The notes beneath the pieces were generated by a model. It saw only the letters and a program-made list of their open reading frames with translations, was not told where the DNA came from and did not search any database. A DNA stretch of 64,000 bases, taken from the NCBI GenBank assembly GCA_946184125.1, contig CAMHEL010000002.1, forward strand, positions 1-64,000, written 5' to 3'. Below, one piece after another: positions 35,546 to 46,023 of the stretch; position 1 is the first letter of the stretch; the number at the start of each line of letters is the position of its first letter. The position numbers and the translations under genes are program-made. The DNA comes from an uncultured Prevotellaceae bacterium (lineage in GTDB: Bacteria; Bacteroidota; Bacteroidia; Bacteroidales; Bacteroidaceae).

Positions 35546-36186
35546 CAGATTCCAAAATCATCATCAATGTTGGCCGACAATTGGGCAGCGGTGGCCACAT
35601 CATAGGACAAGAGCTCGCCAAGGAGTTTGGGTGTACCTTCTACGACAAGGAGATTCTCAACCTTGCCGCCAAAGAGAGCGGCTTCAGTGAGAAATTCTTC
35701 GAGCAACACGACGAGCACTGGCGCTCCTTCAAGTCGCTGTTCCATCTGCACGCCCAACCTTCCGGCGACAACAGCTTTTATCCCAACCGCTTCTCTCAGG
35801 AGAGTCTGTTTCTCTTCCAGGCCGATGCCATCCGAAAGGCGGCCGATGCAAGCAGCTGTGTGTTCGTGGGGCGATGCGCCGACTACATCCTCCGCGACTA
35901 CCCCAACGTGGTCAACCTTTTCATCACCGCCGACATGGAGGAACGGTTGGCACGGGTAATGGAAAGGCATCAGTGCGACGAAGAGGCTGCACGCAAAATC
36001 ATTTCCAGCAAGGAAAACAGCCGGGCCTCGTATTACAACTACTTCACTGGGAAGAAATGGGGGCATGCCGAATCGTATGACCTGTGCGTCAACACTTCGA
36101 TGTTGGGCTTGGATGCCACCGTGGCGCTCATCTCCCATTTCATCAGAGAGCGGACACGCATCAACAAGAAGGAGGGTGGACAATGA
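35542..36186 (+). CDS. cytidylate kinase-like family protein
   Basis: IIINVGRQLGSGGHIIGQELAKEFGCTFYDKEIL; FVGRCADYIL; ATGA overlap with the MATE gene. Confidence 0.88.
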   Translation: MTDSKIIINVGRQLGSGGHIIGQELAKEFGCTFYDKEILNLAAKESGFSEKFFEQHDEHWRSFKSLFHLHAQPSGDNSFYPNRFSQESLFLFQADAIRKAADASSCVFVGRCADYILRDYPNVVNLFITADMEERLARVMERHQCDEEAARKIISSKENSRASYYNYFTGKKWGHAESYDLCVNTSMLGLDATVALISHFIRERTRINKKEGGQ

Positions 36187-36671
36187 AACGCATCGGCATC
36201 ATCAGCGACACACACTCGTTCTGGGACGACCGTTACCTGCTCTATTTCGAAAGTTGCGACGAGATATGGCACGCCGGCGACATCTGCTCCACCGACCTAG
36301 CACAGCGCCTGGCAGCCTTCAGGACTTTCCGAGCCGTCTGCGGCAATTGCGACGGTGGCGACCTGCGGAGGCTCTACCCCGAGATTCTCAGATTCAGATG
36401 TGAGGAGGCCGATGTGCTGATCAAACATATCGGAGGATACCCGGGGCGATACGACGCCAGCATCTCAAGGCAGATTCATGAGAGACCGCCACATCTCTTC
36501 ATCAGCGGACATTCGCACATCCTCAAAATCCAGTACGACAAGACGCTGAACCTCCTCCACATCAACCCAGGAGCTGCCGGGAAACAGGGATGGCAACACG
36601 AGCGCACACTCGTGAGAATCACCATCGACAAAGGCCAGTTCTCCGACTGCGAGGTTGTCACCCTCGGTTAG
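36183..36671 (+). CDS. YfcE/MJ0936-type metallophosphoesterase
   Basis: GIISDTHSFWDD; IWHAGDICS; VCGNCDGGD; ISGHSHILK; NPGAAG. Confidence 0.92.
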   Translation: MKRIGIISDTHSFWDDRYLLYFESCDEIWHAGDICSTDLAQRLAAFRTFRAVCGNCDGGDLRRLYPEILRFRCEEADVLIKHIGGYPGRYDASISRQIHERPPHLFISGHSHILKIQYDKTLNLLHINPGAAGKQGWQHERTLVRITIDKGQFSDCEVVTLG

Positions 36672-36740
36672 CCCCCCCAAAAAAAGCATCCTATCAAGAC
36701 ATTTATTCAATCATCTAACAAGTCATCAAAAAAAGACAAC

Positions 36741-37592
36741 ATGTTAAGAATAGCCGTACAATCAAAAGGCCGCCTGTATGAGGACACCATCCAACTCCTC
36801 TCCGAGGCCGATATCAAAATCAGTTCGAGCAGACGCACATTGCTCATCCAGTCGACCAACTTCCCCATCGAGGTGCTCTATCTGCGCGACGACGACATAC
36901 CACAAAGTGTAGCAACTGGCGTGGCCGACATCGGCGTGGTGGGAGAAAACGAGTTCCAAGAGCGGGGAGAGGACGCCGAGGTGATAGAGAAACTTGGTTT
37001 CAGCAAGTGCAGACTGTCGCTCGCCATCCCCAAAGAGGTGGAATACACTGGCTTGGAATGGTTCGATGGGAAAAAGGTGGCTACCTCCTACCCCAACATC
37101 CTACGTAAGTTCATGGCTTCGAAAGGCATCAACATCGAGATACACGTCATCACCGGCAGCGTGGAAATATCACCGGGCATAGGACTCGCCGATGCTATTT
37201 TCGACATCGTCAGCAGCGGTTCGACACTCGTGAGCAACAATCTGCGCGAGGTGGAAGTCGTCATGCAGAGCGAGGCCATCCTCATCGGCGATAAGAAGAT
37301 GAGCGACGAGAAGCGGCAGACGCTGCAGGAACTGCTCTTCCGCATCGGTGCCGTGCGCCAAGCCGAGGACAAGAAATATGTACGTATGAACGTCCCCTAC
37401 GAGCGCCTCGACGAAATCGTGAGCGTGCTGCCCGGACTCAAAAGCCCCACCATCATCCCACTGGCCGACAAGGAGTGGTGCTGCGTTCACACAGTTCTCG
37501 ACCAAAGGAGATTCTGGGAAATCATCGGAAGACTCAAGGAACTTGGCGCACAGGGCATCTTGGTCACACCCATTGAGAAAATGATACTCTAA
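36741..37592 (+). CDS. hisG: ATP phosphoribosyltransferase
   Basis: LRIAVQSKGRLYEDTIQLL; GVADIGVVGENEF; VATSYPNILRKFM. Confidence 0.95.
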   Translation: MLRIAVQSKGRLYEDTIQLLSEADIKISSSRRTLLIQSTNFPIEVLYLRDDDIPQSVATGVADIGVVGENEFQERGEDAEVIEKLGFSKCRLSLAIPKEVEYTGLEWFDGKKVATSYPNILRKFMASKGINIEIHVITGSVEISPGIGLADAIFDIVSSGSTLVSNNLREVEVVMQSEAILIGDKKMSDEKRQTLQELLFRIGAVRQAEDKKYVRMNVPYERLDEIVSVLPGLKSPTIIPLADKEWCCVHTVLDQRRFWEIIGRLKELGAQGILVTPIEKMIL

Positions 37593-37627
37593 CGCCAACA
37601 TTATTTCCATCAAACAACGACATCAGG

Positions 37628-38920
37628 ATGAGAACAATCAAATACCCTTCACGCGAGACCTGGGAACAGCTCACCCAACGTCCACAAATGGACATCAGCC
37701 GCCTGACCGAAGTGGTGCAAGGTGTGCTCGACGACGTGCGGCAACATGGCGATGAAGCCGTCGTGCGCTATGAGGAGAAATTCGACCACGTATGCCTCAA
37801 ATCCCTTCGCGTCAGTGAAGAAGAGATGGCCGAGGCAGAGACGCTCGTCAGCGACGACCTGAAGGAGGCTTTGCTCATCGCCCATGCCAACATCCATCGT
37901 TTCCATAGTGCACAGGCCTTCGAGGGGGTAAGGACAGAAACCCAACTGGGAGTGACCTGCTGGCAGAAGAGCGTCCCCATCGAGCGCGTGGGCCTTTACA
38001 TCCCCGGAGGCACCGCACCCCTCTTCAGCACCGTGCTGATGCTCGCCACACCAGCCAAAATCGCAGGATGCAAGGAAATCGTGCTCTGCACACCGCCCAA
38101 CAGGCAAGGCAAGGTACACCCTGCCATCCTCGTGGCAGCTCGCATCGCTGGTGTGAGTAAAATATTCAAGGCCGGCGGCGTACAGGCCATCGGAGCGATG
38201 GCCTACGGCACCGAGAGCGTTCCCAAGGTCTACAAGATCTTCGGCCCCGGCAACCAGTATGTCATGGCCGCCAAGCAGCAGGTGTCGCTGCACGACGCCG
38301 CCATCGACATGCCCGCAGGTCCTTCCGAGGTCTGTGTCATCGCCGACGCTACCAGCCGTGCCGACTTTGTCGCTGCCGACCTGCTCTCCCAGGCCGAGCA
38401 TGGGACAGACTCGCAAGCCGTACTCATCACCACATCGGAACAGCTGCTCCATGACGTGGAATGCGAGGTGAGCAAACAACTTGAGCAGTTGCCCAGAAAG
38501 GAAATTGCAAGGCAATCACTCGACAACAGCATGATGATTCTCGTCAGCAGCACTGAAGAAGCCATCAGCCTGAGCAACGTCTACGCTCCCGAACACCTCA
38601 TCATCTGCACCGCCGACTACGAAGCCCTCGCCGCAAAGGTGGTCAACGCGGGAAGCGTTTTCCTCGGACAATATGCCTGTGAAAGTGCAGGCGATTATGC
38701 AAGCGGCACCAACCACACCCTGCCCACACATGGCTATGCACTCGCCTACAATGGCGTCAACCTCGACTCCTACTGCCGGAAAGTCACCTTCCAGCACCTC
38801 ACGGAAGAGGGCATACGCTCCATAGGAAAGGCCGTTGAGGTGATGGCCGAAAACGAGGAGCTCATGGGACACAAGAATGCCATGACGCTCAGGGTGAATG
38901 ATGTCAACAAAAATCAATAA
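37628..38920 (+). CDS. hisD: histidinol dehydrogenase
   Basis: [21 protein letters not shown]-type motif; [32 protein letters not shown]. Confidence 0.95.
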   Translation: MRTIKYPSRETWEQLTQRPQMDISRLTEVVQGVLDDVRQHGDEAVVRYEEKFDHVCLKSLRVSEEEMAEAETLVSDDLKEALLIAHANIHRFHSAQAFEGVRTETQLGVTCWQKSVPIERVGLYIPGGTAPLFSTVLMLATPAKIAGCKEIVLCTPPNRQGKVHPAILVAARIAGVSKIFKAGGVQAIGAMAYGTESVPKVYKIFGPGNQYVMAAKQQVSLHDAAIDMPAGPSEVCVIADATSRADFVAADLLSQAEHGTDSQAVLITTSEQLLHDVECEVSKQLEQLPRKEIARQSLDNSMMILVSSTEEAISLSNVYAPEHLIICTADYEALAAKVVNAGSVFLGQYACESAGDYASGTNHTLPTHGYALAYNGVNLDSYCRKVTFQHLTEEGIRSIGKAVEVMAENEELMGHKNAMTLRVNDVNKNQ

Positions 38921-38924
38921 ACCG

Positions 38925-39959
38925 ATGAGAGACCTGAAAGACCTGACACGCCCCAACATCTGGAGCTTGTCGCCCTACAGCAGCGCACGAGACGAATACA
39001 GCGGACATGAGGCTCATGTGTTCCTCGATGCCAACGAGAATCCATACAACCAGCCCTACAACCGCTATCCCGACCCTCTTCAAAGAGAGGTGAAAGCCTT
39101 GATAGCCAAGCAAAAAGGGGTGCGCGAAGAGCAAATCTTCCTGGGAAATGGCAGCGATGAGGCCATCGACCTTGTCTACAGGTGCTTCACCGAGCCACGA
39201 AAAGACAACGTGGTGGCCATCGACCCCACCTATGGCATGTATAAAGTCTGTGCCGACATCAACGATGTGGAGTACCGCCCCGTGCGTCTCGACAACCGGT
39301 TCCAAATGTCGGCCAACAAGATGCTGGCGGCTTGCGATGAACACACCAAAGTGGTGTGGATTTGCTCCCCCAACAATCCTTCAGGCAACCTCATCGACCC
39401 GGAGGAAACCGAGCGAGTCCTCATGTCGTTCGACGGCATCGTGGTCATCGATGAGGCTTACTCCGATTTCAACCGGAGCAAACCATTCAGAAAGCGCATC
39501 GAACAATACCCCCATCTCATCGTGCTCAACACCATGAGCAAGGCATGGGGATGCGCGGCCATCAGGCTCGGCATGGCTTTCGCACAGAAAGAAATCATCG
39601 GTTTATTCAATAAGGTGAAGTATCCTTATAATGTCAACCAACTCACCCAACTGAAAGCCATGGAGATACTGCGCTCTCCGCTGGAAGTGGAGAAATGGGT
39701 GAGCACACTGCTGCAGGAGCGCAGCAGGATGATTGAGGCTTTCAGAATGTTGCCCACTTGCCGAGAGATTTTCCCCACAGATGCCAATTTCTTCCTCGCA
39801 CGAATGACCGATGCTCAAAGCATCTACAATTATCTCATCGAAAAAGGCATCATCGTGAGGAACAGGAGCCGCGTCGCACTATGCGACAACTGCCTCCGCA
39901 TCACGATAGGAACAAAAAACGAGAACACACAATTGATTGCTGCCATGAGGCAGTACTAA
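38925..39959 (+). CDS. hisC: histidinol-phosphate aminotransferase
   Basis: [64 protein letters not shown]. Confidence 0.95.
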   Translation: MRDLKDLTRPNIWSLSPYSSARDEYSGHEAHVFLDANENPYNQPYNRYPDPLQREVKALIAKQKGVREEQIFLGNGSDEAIDLVYRCFTEPRKDNVVAIDPTYGMYKVCADINDVEYRPVRLDNRFQMSANKMLAACDEHTKVVWICSPNNPSGNLIDPEETERVLMSFDGIVVIDEAYSDFNRSKPFRKRIEQYPHLIVLNTMSKAWGCAAIRLGMAFAQKEIIGLFNKVKYPYNVNQLTQLKAMEILRSPLEVEKWVSTLLQERSRMIEAFRMLPTCREIFPTDANFFLARMTDAQSIYNYLIEKGIIVRNRSRVALCDNCLRITIGTKNENTQLIAAMRQY

Positions 39960-39990
39960 GAACAACTGCAACCCCGAAAAACACTTGACA

Positions 39991-41736
39991 ATGAAAAGAA
40001 ACACCTTGATAGGTCTCATGGCCTTACTTTTGACAATGACAAGCATGACAATGACAGCTAAGAACAAAACCGTGACCATCAAGGTCATCGAGACAAGTGA
40101 TGTGCATGGTTGTTTTTTCCCTTACGACTTCATCAACCGCAGACCCATGAAAGGCAGTCTCGCAAGGGTGATGACCTATGTGAAAGAACTGCGTCAGGAA
40201 TACGGAAAAAACGTGATACTCGTCGATAACGGAGACATCCTGCAAGGCCAGCCCACATGTTACTACTGCAACTATGTGAAGCCAGAAATCCCCAATGTCG
40301 CTGCCGAGGTCATCAACTACATGGGATACGACGCACAGGTGTTCGGCAACCATGACGTGGAAACAGGCCACGCCGTATACGACAAATGGATACGCGAGGT
40401 GAAATGTCCCATGCTGGGAGCAAACATCGTGGAAACGTCGACAGGGAAGCCTTATGTGAAGCCCTACACCATCATTGAGCGCGAAGGTGTGAAAATCGCC
40501 ATACTCGGCATGCTCACTCCTGCCATCCCCTACTGGCTCAACGAGGAACTGTGGAGCGGACTGCACTTCGACGACATGGTGAAGAGCGCAAAACAATGGA
40601 TGGACTACCTCAGGGAGAATGAGCAACCCGATGTGGTCATCGGGCTCTTCCACTCCGGAAAGGAAGGTGGCATCGTCACACCCGACTACGAGGAGGATGC
40701 CTCGCTGAAAGTGGCAAGAGAGGTGCCGGGGTTCGATGTCGTGCTCTTCGGACACGACCACACCCAGCACAGCAGCGTGGTGCAAAACAACGTAGGCGAC
40801 AAAGTGGTGTGCCTCGACCCCTCGTGCAACGCGTTGATGGTAGCCGAAGCAACCATCGAAATCCAGTTGGGAAAACGGGGAAAGGTCATGGACAAAAAGG
40901 TGGAGGGAAAAATCGTCGATGTGACACCCCTTGAGGTCGACAGCGACTATATGAAGCATTTCCAGCCTGCCATCGACAGTGTGAGAGCCTTTGTCAACAG
41001 GAAGATAGGCGACTTTGACAGTTCCATCTACACACGCGAATGTTATTTTGGCAGTGCGGCATTCACCGATTTCATCCACGACCTGCAACTCTCGCTCACC
41101 AATGCCGACATCTCGTTCAACGCACCGCTGACTTTCGACAGCAGCATCAAGGCTGGACCCGTTTTCGTGAGCGACATGTTCAACCTCTACCGCTACGAGA
41201 ACCTGCTCTACATCGTACGCATGACGGGAGAGGAAGTGCGGAAACACCTTGAGATGAGCTATGACCTTTGGGTGAACACGATGAAATCGCCCGATGACCA
41301 TATCATGCTGCTCAACGATGCCTCCACCGACGACAAACAGCGCTTCCGTTTCAAAAACCTGGCATTCAATTTCGACAGCGCGGCGGGCATCGACTACGAA
41401 GTGGATGTGACCAAACCCGACGGAGAAAAGGTGCGTATCCTCAAGATGAGCAACGGAGAGCCCTTCGATGAGCACAAATGGTATAGGGTGGCCATGAACA
41501 GCTATCGGGGCAATGGCGGAGGAGAATTGCTCACCAAAGGAGCAGGTATCAGTCAGGATGAACTGAAACGACGCATAGAATGGCAGAGCGACCGCGACCA
41601 GCGTTATTACCTGATGAAGGAAATAGAGAAAGCTGGACGCCTCAACCCCAAGGCGCACAACAACTGGCGCTTCGTGCCTGAAGAATGGACGAGGCCAGCC
41701 ATTGAGCGCGACAGGAAACTGATTTTCGGACAATAA
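39991..41736 (+). CDS. 5'-nucleotidase / 2',3'-cyclic-nucleotide phosphodiesterase family (UshA/CpdB-like), secreted
   Basis: VIETSDVHGCFFPYD; VDNGDILQGQP; VFGNHDVE; LFGHDHTQHS; NSYRGNGGGELLTKGAGI. Confidence 0.9.
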   Translation: MKRNTLIGLMALLLTMTSMTMTAKNKTVTIKVIETSDVHGCFFPYDFINRRPMKGSLARVMTYVKELRQEYGKNVILVDNGDILQGQPTCYYCNYVKPEIPNVAAEVINYMGYDAQVFGNHDVETGHAVYDKWIREVKCPMLGANIVETSTGKPYVKPYTIIEREGVKIAILGMLTPAIPYWLNEELWSGLHFDDMVKSAKQWMDYLRENEQPDVVIGLFHSGKEGGIVTPDYEEDASLKVAREVPGFDVVLFGHDHTQHSSVVQNNVGDKVVCLDPSCNALMVAEATIEIQLGKRGKVMDKKVEGKIVDVTPLEVDSDYMKHFQPAIDSVRAFVNRKIGDFDSSIYTRECYFGSAAFTDFIHDLQLSLTNADISFNAPLTFDSSIKAGPVFVSDMFNLYRYENLLYIVRMTGEEVRKHLEMSYDLWVNTMKSPDDHIMLLNDASTDDKQRFRFKNLAFNFDSAAGIDYEVDVTKPDGEKVRILKMSNGEPFDEHKWYRVAMNSYRGNGGGELLTKGAGISQDELKRRIEWQSDRDQRYYLMKEIEKAGRLNPKAHNNWRFVPEEWTRPAIERDRKLIFGQ

Positions 41737-41737
41737 C

Positions 41738-42511
41738 ATGAAGCTCTGGTTCGTCTTCTGCAAAAGCGACATCCTGCTCGAAAAGAAGGAGGATGGCAGT
41801 ATGTCCGTACCCTGCCAGGAAGAGCCACCCGTTTCGCTCAAAGCATGGACCGCCGTGCATGCACTGACCATGCCCGACGGAGAGAAGGTGTATACCTATG
41901 CCATCGACAGTCCGGTGACCGGCGATGTACGTTATATGATGGTGGGGCTCAGGCAGAGCTTCGCCATCATACCCGAAGACCAATATCTGAAGGCGGGGAA
42001 ATGCAGCGAAATACTCTATTGGGACAGCACGACAAAATTCTGTGGCGTGTGTGGCGGTCCCATGAAACTGCATACCGAAATCTCGAAACGATGCACATGC
42101 TGCGGCAAGGAGGTATGGCCACAGTTGGCCACGGCCGTCATCTGCCTTGTGAGCCGAGGCGACGAGGTGCTGCTGGTGCATGCACGCAACTTCAAACGCG
42201 AGTACTATGGACTGGTGGCGGGATTTGTGGAGACCGGAGAGACTCTGGAGGAGGCCGTCGTACGAGAAGTAAGGGAGGAAACAGGCATCTCCATCAGAAA
42301 CATCACCTATTTCAGCAGTCAGCCATGGCCCTACCCTTGTGGACTCATGGTGGGCTTCTTCGCAGAATACGAGGGAGGCAAACTGCGCCTGCAACAATCT
42401 GAACTGTCAAGAGGAGGGTGGTTCCGCTACGACCAACTGCCCTCCATCCCAGGGAAAATGTCCATCGCCAGAAAACTTATCGACGAATGGGTGAAACGCA
42501 AAAGTGAATAG
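41738..42511 (+). CDS. nudC: NADH pyrophosphatase-type NUDIX hydrolase
   Basis: CGVCGG...CTCCG zinc ribbon; GFVETGETLEEAVVREVREETGI; SQPWPYP. Confidence 0.93.
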   Translation: MKLWFVFCKSDILLEKKEDGSMSVPCQEEPPVSLKAWTAVHALTMPDGEKVYTYAIDSPVTGDVRYMMVGLRQSFAIIPEDQYLKAGKCSEILYWDSTTKFCGVCGGPMKLHTEISKRCTCCGKEVWPQLATAVICLVSRGDEVLLVHARNFKREYYGLVAGFVETGETLEEAVVREVREETGISIRNITYFSSQPWPYPCGLMVGFFAEYEGGKLRLQQSELSRGGWFRYDQLPSIPGKMSIARKLIDEWVKRKSE

Positions 42512-42528
42512 GCGGTTTCTATTCGCTT
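42502..42528. terminator. bidirectional hairpin between convergent nudC and the PD40 lipoprotein gene
   Basis: AAGTGAATAG-gcggttt-CTATTCGCTT. Confidence 0.5.
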
Positions 42529-42529
42529 G

Positions 42530-44044
42530 TTATCTCAACTTCTGCACATACTTGACTGGCGTGCCCTCGGTTTTGAGCACATCGGCAAAAGTCTGAGGAG
42601 CGATGTCAACAGGACCTCGCATCAGTTCCGGAATGTTGTAGCTCTTCATCGATAGACGGTGGGCATCGGGCGAGGCCATGGGAAGCTCGAAGGGCTTCGA
42701 TGCCTTGCCCTGGGCGTCCACATGACCGATGAAGGGACGTGTGAAACCGCCATCGTCGCGGCGGCTGCTGAACACTACCCATCTGCCATTGCTCGACCAT
42801 GAGTGATAGCTCTCCGTATCATGGGAGTTGAGCGCCGACACAGGCCCCACCTCACCCGTCGAAAGGTCCATCATCCACAAGTCGGCGTCGCGGTGCCAGA
42901 TATGGAAACAGCCATACTGCCCCAATGTGAACATCAGATAACGGCCATCGGGAGAAATACGCGGCAGCGTGGCACTCTTGTCCAGCGAGTCGGCCCGGAA
43001 AACCATTTGGCGGGGGCCGAATTCCTTGGTCTCAGGATTGAAGGATTTCCTGTAGATATTGTATTTGATTTCCTTCGCGTGCCTGATGGTCTGCACACCC
43101 CTGTCCGTCGTGTCATTATACACGAAATGGGCACTGCAGTAATAGAGCATCTTGCCGTCGGGAGCCCAGAAGGGGAACACCTCCAGTTCGTCATCGGCAT
43201 TCTCTATGTTGGTCACCTCGTTGTTCTCCACATCAAAGGCAATCAGGTCGCTGCCGGAATCAAACACCTCTATTTTGTTGAGGTCTCGGGTATGGAACGT
43301 CTGACTGGTCAAATTAGTGGAATAAACAATCATTTTCAACCAAGGATGCCAAGTGGGATAGACACCAGCCGAAAGGATGGAGTCGTTTTTCATATTGATT
43401 TTGCTCACCTTGCCATCATACACGATGACCGTTCCACCCTGGTTGTGACGGGCATGAAACTGCATCCTCCCAGGATTGTATTGCTGGTAATTGTGGCAAT
43501 TGATGCATTGCCCGTCTTTCTCGTTGCTGCACAGCATGTTGTCGTATATCACCCGCTCGTCATAGTTCTCCAGGCACCGCTGGTTGATGGTGAGTTCCTC
43601 GTAAGTGACATATGAGGGAGAGATGAGGCGGTAGCTGATATAGGGGTCGATGCTGTCGGGACTGACATGAATCTGGAACGGCTTGTAACGTTTCCATGCC
43701 CCCTCGTGCTTGGAATACACTTCGACTTTGATGTCGTGACCGCTGGCCTGGGTGGTCAGTTCCCGCCAGTCATCGGGGTCAGGACAGCAGTTCTCGCCAC
43801 CGCACACCAACTCGCTCTCGCCAAAGGAGAAACGTGCCACCATGCCGTCCGACGGTTGGTCTAAAAGGAAAGACAGGGGGGCAATGTTGACTGGAATGGT
43901 AACATCGGCATAGTCGGGATAGATGCGTGGCAATTCGTTGACTTCTGAATACTCTGAAGGCACACTGTGCTGCTGACAACCTACAAGGACTGTCAGAACG
44001 ACGAGGGCCAGGAGTGAAAAGATATGGTGATGTGAATGAGGCAT
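42530..44044 (-). CDS. TolB/PD40 beta-propeller lipoprotein with one CxxCH c-type heme motif
   Basis: Lipobox VLVGCQQ; QCINCHNY; WAPDGKMLYYCSA, ISPDGRYLMFT, WSSNGRWVVFSS WD40/TolB-like repeats. Confidence 0.82.
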   Translation of the reverse strand: MPHSHHHIFSLLALVVLTVLVGCQQHSVPSEYSEVNELPRIYPDYADVTIPVNIAPLSFLLDQPSDGMVARFSFGESELVCGGENCCPDPDDWRELTTQASGHDIKVEVYSKHEGAWKRYKPFQIHVSPDSIDPYISYRLISPSYVTYEELTINQRCLENYDERVIYDNMLCSNEKDGQCINCHNYQQYNPGRMQFHARHNQGGTVIVYDGKVSKINMKNDSILSAGVYPTWHPWLKMIVYSTNLTSQTFHTRDLNKIEVFDSGSDLIAFDVENNEVTNIENADDELEVFPFWAPDGKMLYYCSAHFVYNDTTDRGVQTIRHAKEIKYNIYRKSFNPETKEFGPRQMVFRADSLDKSATLPRISPDGRYLMFTLGQYGCFHIWHRDADLWMMDLSTGEVGPVSALNSHDTESYHSWSSNGRWVVFSSRRDDGGFTRPFIGHVDAQGKASKPFELPMASPDAHRLSMKSYNIPELMRGPVDIAPQTFADVLKTEGTPVKYVQKLR

Positions 44045-44067
44045 GGCGGGATATGTGATTTACAATC

Positions 44068-46002
44068 TTAATACATCTGCTGGTCGCGGTTGAGGAAATA
44101 CTCATAGAAGAAGGTCTGCCCGAACTCAGGATACATGCGCTGCTTGAGCATTTCCATGGTGCCATTCCCATACTGCTGCGCACGTGCCATAAAGTTCTGG
44201 AATGTGGTGCGCACGCTCTCGTCTATCGGCAGGTTTGACAAGTCTACCTGATGCTCCAGTTCGGAATAGAGCACGGCGGCCTCCTGATAATGGGTCGGTA
44301 TGCGCTGCCCTGGATGCAAGGCAACATATCTGAAGAACTGTTTCCAAAACGTCGGTATGTCTTTGGTCCAAAGGGCTGACACCAACGACTGTTCCTGAAG
44401 CACAACATCGTCGGCCTCCAAGCGAGCCAACTCGTAGTTGAGGAACTGTTCCACCACCGACCGGTCGCTGGTGAGACGGTCGTTGTATTTCAACATGTGG
44501 AAAACCGGCTTGTATTCGGCACTGGCTTTGAGTGCGTCGTTGTGGCCGGCGTAGCGTTCCTGCTCCTCTGCCCACGCACGGTGGTAGCGAGTTTGTTTGA
44601 GGAGGTTGATGTATTTACGAGCCACCTGATGCTCGCCATTGACGAGGGCGCACCGCGTGAGATATTTAAGAAACTCTGCTCGCCAGCCATACTCCACACC
44701 GTCTTCAAGGCACCAGCGGTAACAGTAGTTGATCTGACCATAATTATAGTAAATCATCTTCGCACCGACCTGTGTCATCCTGACCTGGAAAGGGGCTGTG
44801 GGCGGCTTGGCTCCCCACCAGTAATGATACATCTCGTCGCCCTCACGCCCCAGACGAGCAAGAGCGAGATTGCGGAGCATGACAATGCAGCGGGTGGGCT
44901 CTGTTACAGTTTGGTCGGCTCCGGCCAGCACACCATCCCAGTCTTGGTTCTCCACACATCTCTGCATGCGGAGTTCCTCATGGAAATTGAAATCCTTGAA
45001 CCACGACAGGTGAATGCCGTAGGCAAATGCAAACAAGGTACAGCATACCAGCAACACCCACGGAAGGGGTTTCTTCACCTTCTCATAGAATGGTTTTGAA
45101 CGGTACAACACGGCTGCAAGCACATAGAATGCTGCTCCTAAAAAGTAAGGCCAATAGAAGGTGGTGTGCTCTGTTTCCAAGAAGAAGACGGGCAATGCTG
45201 CCACATAGATATTGTCGGCATTGGTCTGGTAAAAGACGTGCCGGTAGGCGATGAGAGGCACCACGATGATAAAGACCAAAGCGACGACAGTGCAAATGGC
45301 CCGAAAAGTGATGCTTCCTGGCAACCGCCAGGTGATAACGGCCATCAAGGCTGCGGCAAATAAGGCATAGAAGCCAAACAATGGATAACCAATCAATGTC
45401 GTGGCTATGATCAGTGCTGGCCTAAGGTAGTATCGTAAGGGTAATTTACGATAGAACCACACCAAAGCCGACACCAATGCAGCACCTATGGTCGTGACAA
45501 AAAGAATGCCACGCAACTTGACATAATATAGCCAGTAGCCGAGCATCACAATGGAAGCGGTCAAGGCAAGGATGAGAACAAGGACGAGAAAAAGCCATTT
45601 AGACTGAATGCAGAATGCCCTTGAAGTCAGATAAACCAACAGAAACCACCAAAGACACAATAATACCACTCCTAACCAGGGGTGATAAAAAAACTGTGTG
45701 AAATAGCAGCCAAGCCATACCAATGCTCCGCCGGGCACAATCATCTGCTGCTTGAAAAAGTCGCCACTATAGAGGAAGAGGTTGAGCTCTTGAGATTTCC
45801 ATAGGAAATTGCTCTCGCAAACAAGCAACAGCACACCAACACACACTATGGCCACAGCAACAAGCACCAATGGAAGAAGGTGGAGCTTGTTAAAGTAAAG
45901 GTTCAACTTCTTATTGCCAGACTTTGAAGGACTGGATGTTGCAGCCCCACGTTTATGTGATATGTCGTTGGTTTGTTTTCCTTTAATGGGCTTCTTGTTC
46001 AT
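44068..46002 (-). CDS. large polytopic membrane protein (DUF6057-like), unknown function
   Basis: ~10 TM segments followed by a long soluble C-terminal domain; adjacent to the PD40 lipoprotein. Confidence 0.75.
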   Translation of the reverse strand: MNKKPIKGKQTNDISHKRGAATSSPSKSGNKKLNLYFNKLHLLPLVLVAVAIVCVGVLLLVCESNFLWKSQELNLFLYSGDFFKQQMIVPGGALVWLGCYFTQFFYHPWLGVVLLCLWWFLLVYLTSRAFCIQSKWLFLVLVLILALTASIVMLGYWLYYVKLRGILFVTTIGAALVSALVWFYRKLPLRYYLRPALIIATTLIGYPLFGFYALFAAALMAVITWRLPGSITFRAICTVVALVFIIVVPLIAYRHVFYQTNADNIYVAALPVFFLETEHTTFYWPYFLGAAFYVLAAVLYRSKPFYEKVKKPLPWVLLVCCTLFAFAYGIHLSWFKDFNFHEELRMQRCVENQDWDGVLAGADQTVTEPTRCIVMLRNLALARLGREGDEMYHYWWGAKPPTAPFQVRMTQVGAKMIYYNYGQINYCYRWCLEDGVEYGWRAEFLKYLTRCALVNGEHQVARKYINLLKQTRYHRAWAEEQERYAGHNDALKASAEYKPVFHMLKYNDRLTSDRSVVEQFLNYELARLEADDVVLQEQSLVSALWTKDIPTFWKQFFRYVALHPGQRIPTHYQEAAVLYSELEHQVDLSNLPIDESVRTTFQNFMARAQQYGNGTMEMLKQRMYPEFGQTFFYEYFLNRDQQMY

Positions 46003-46023
46003 AGCAGAGAAGATGATTGCATC

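Noticed and set aside
40024-41871. 615-aa antisense ORF over the 5'-nucleotidase gene
   Set aside because: Lies opposite a clearly conserved CDS; translation has no family motifs and looks like a shadow frame in GC-balanced coding DNA.
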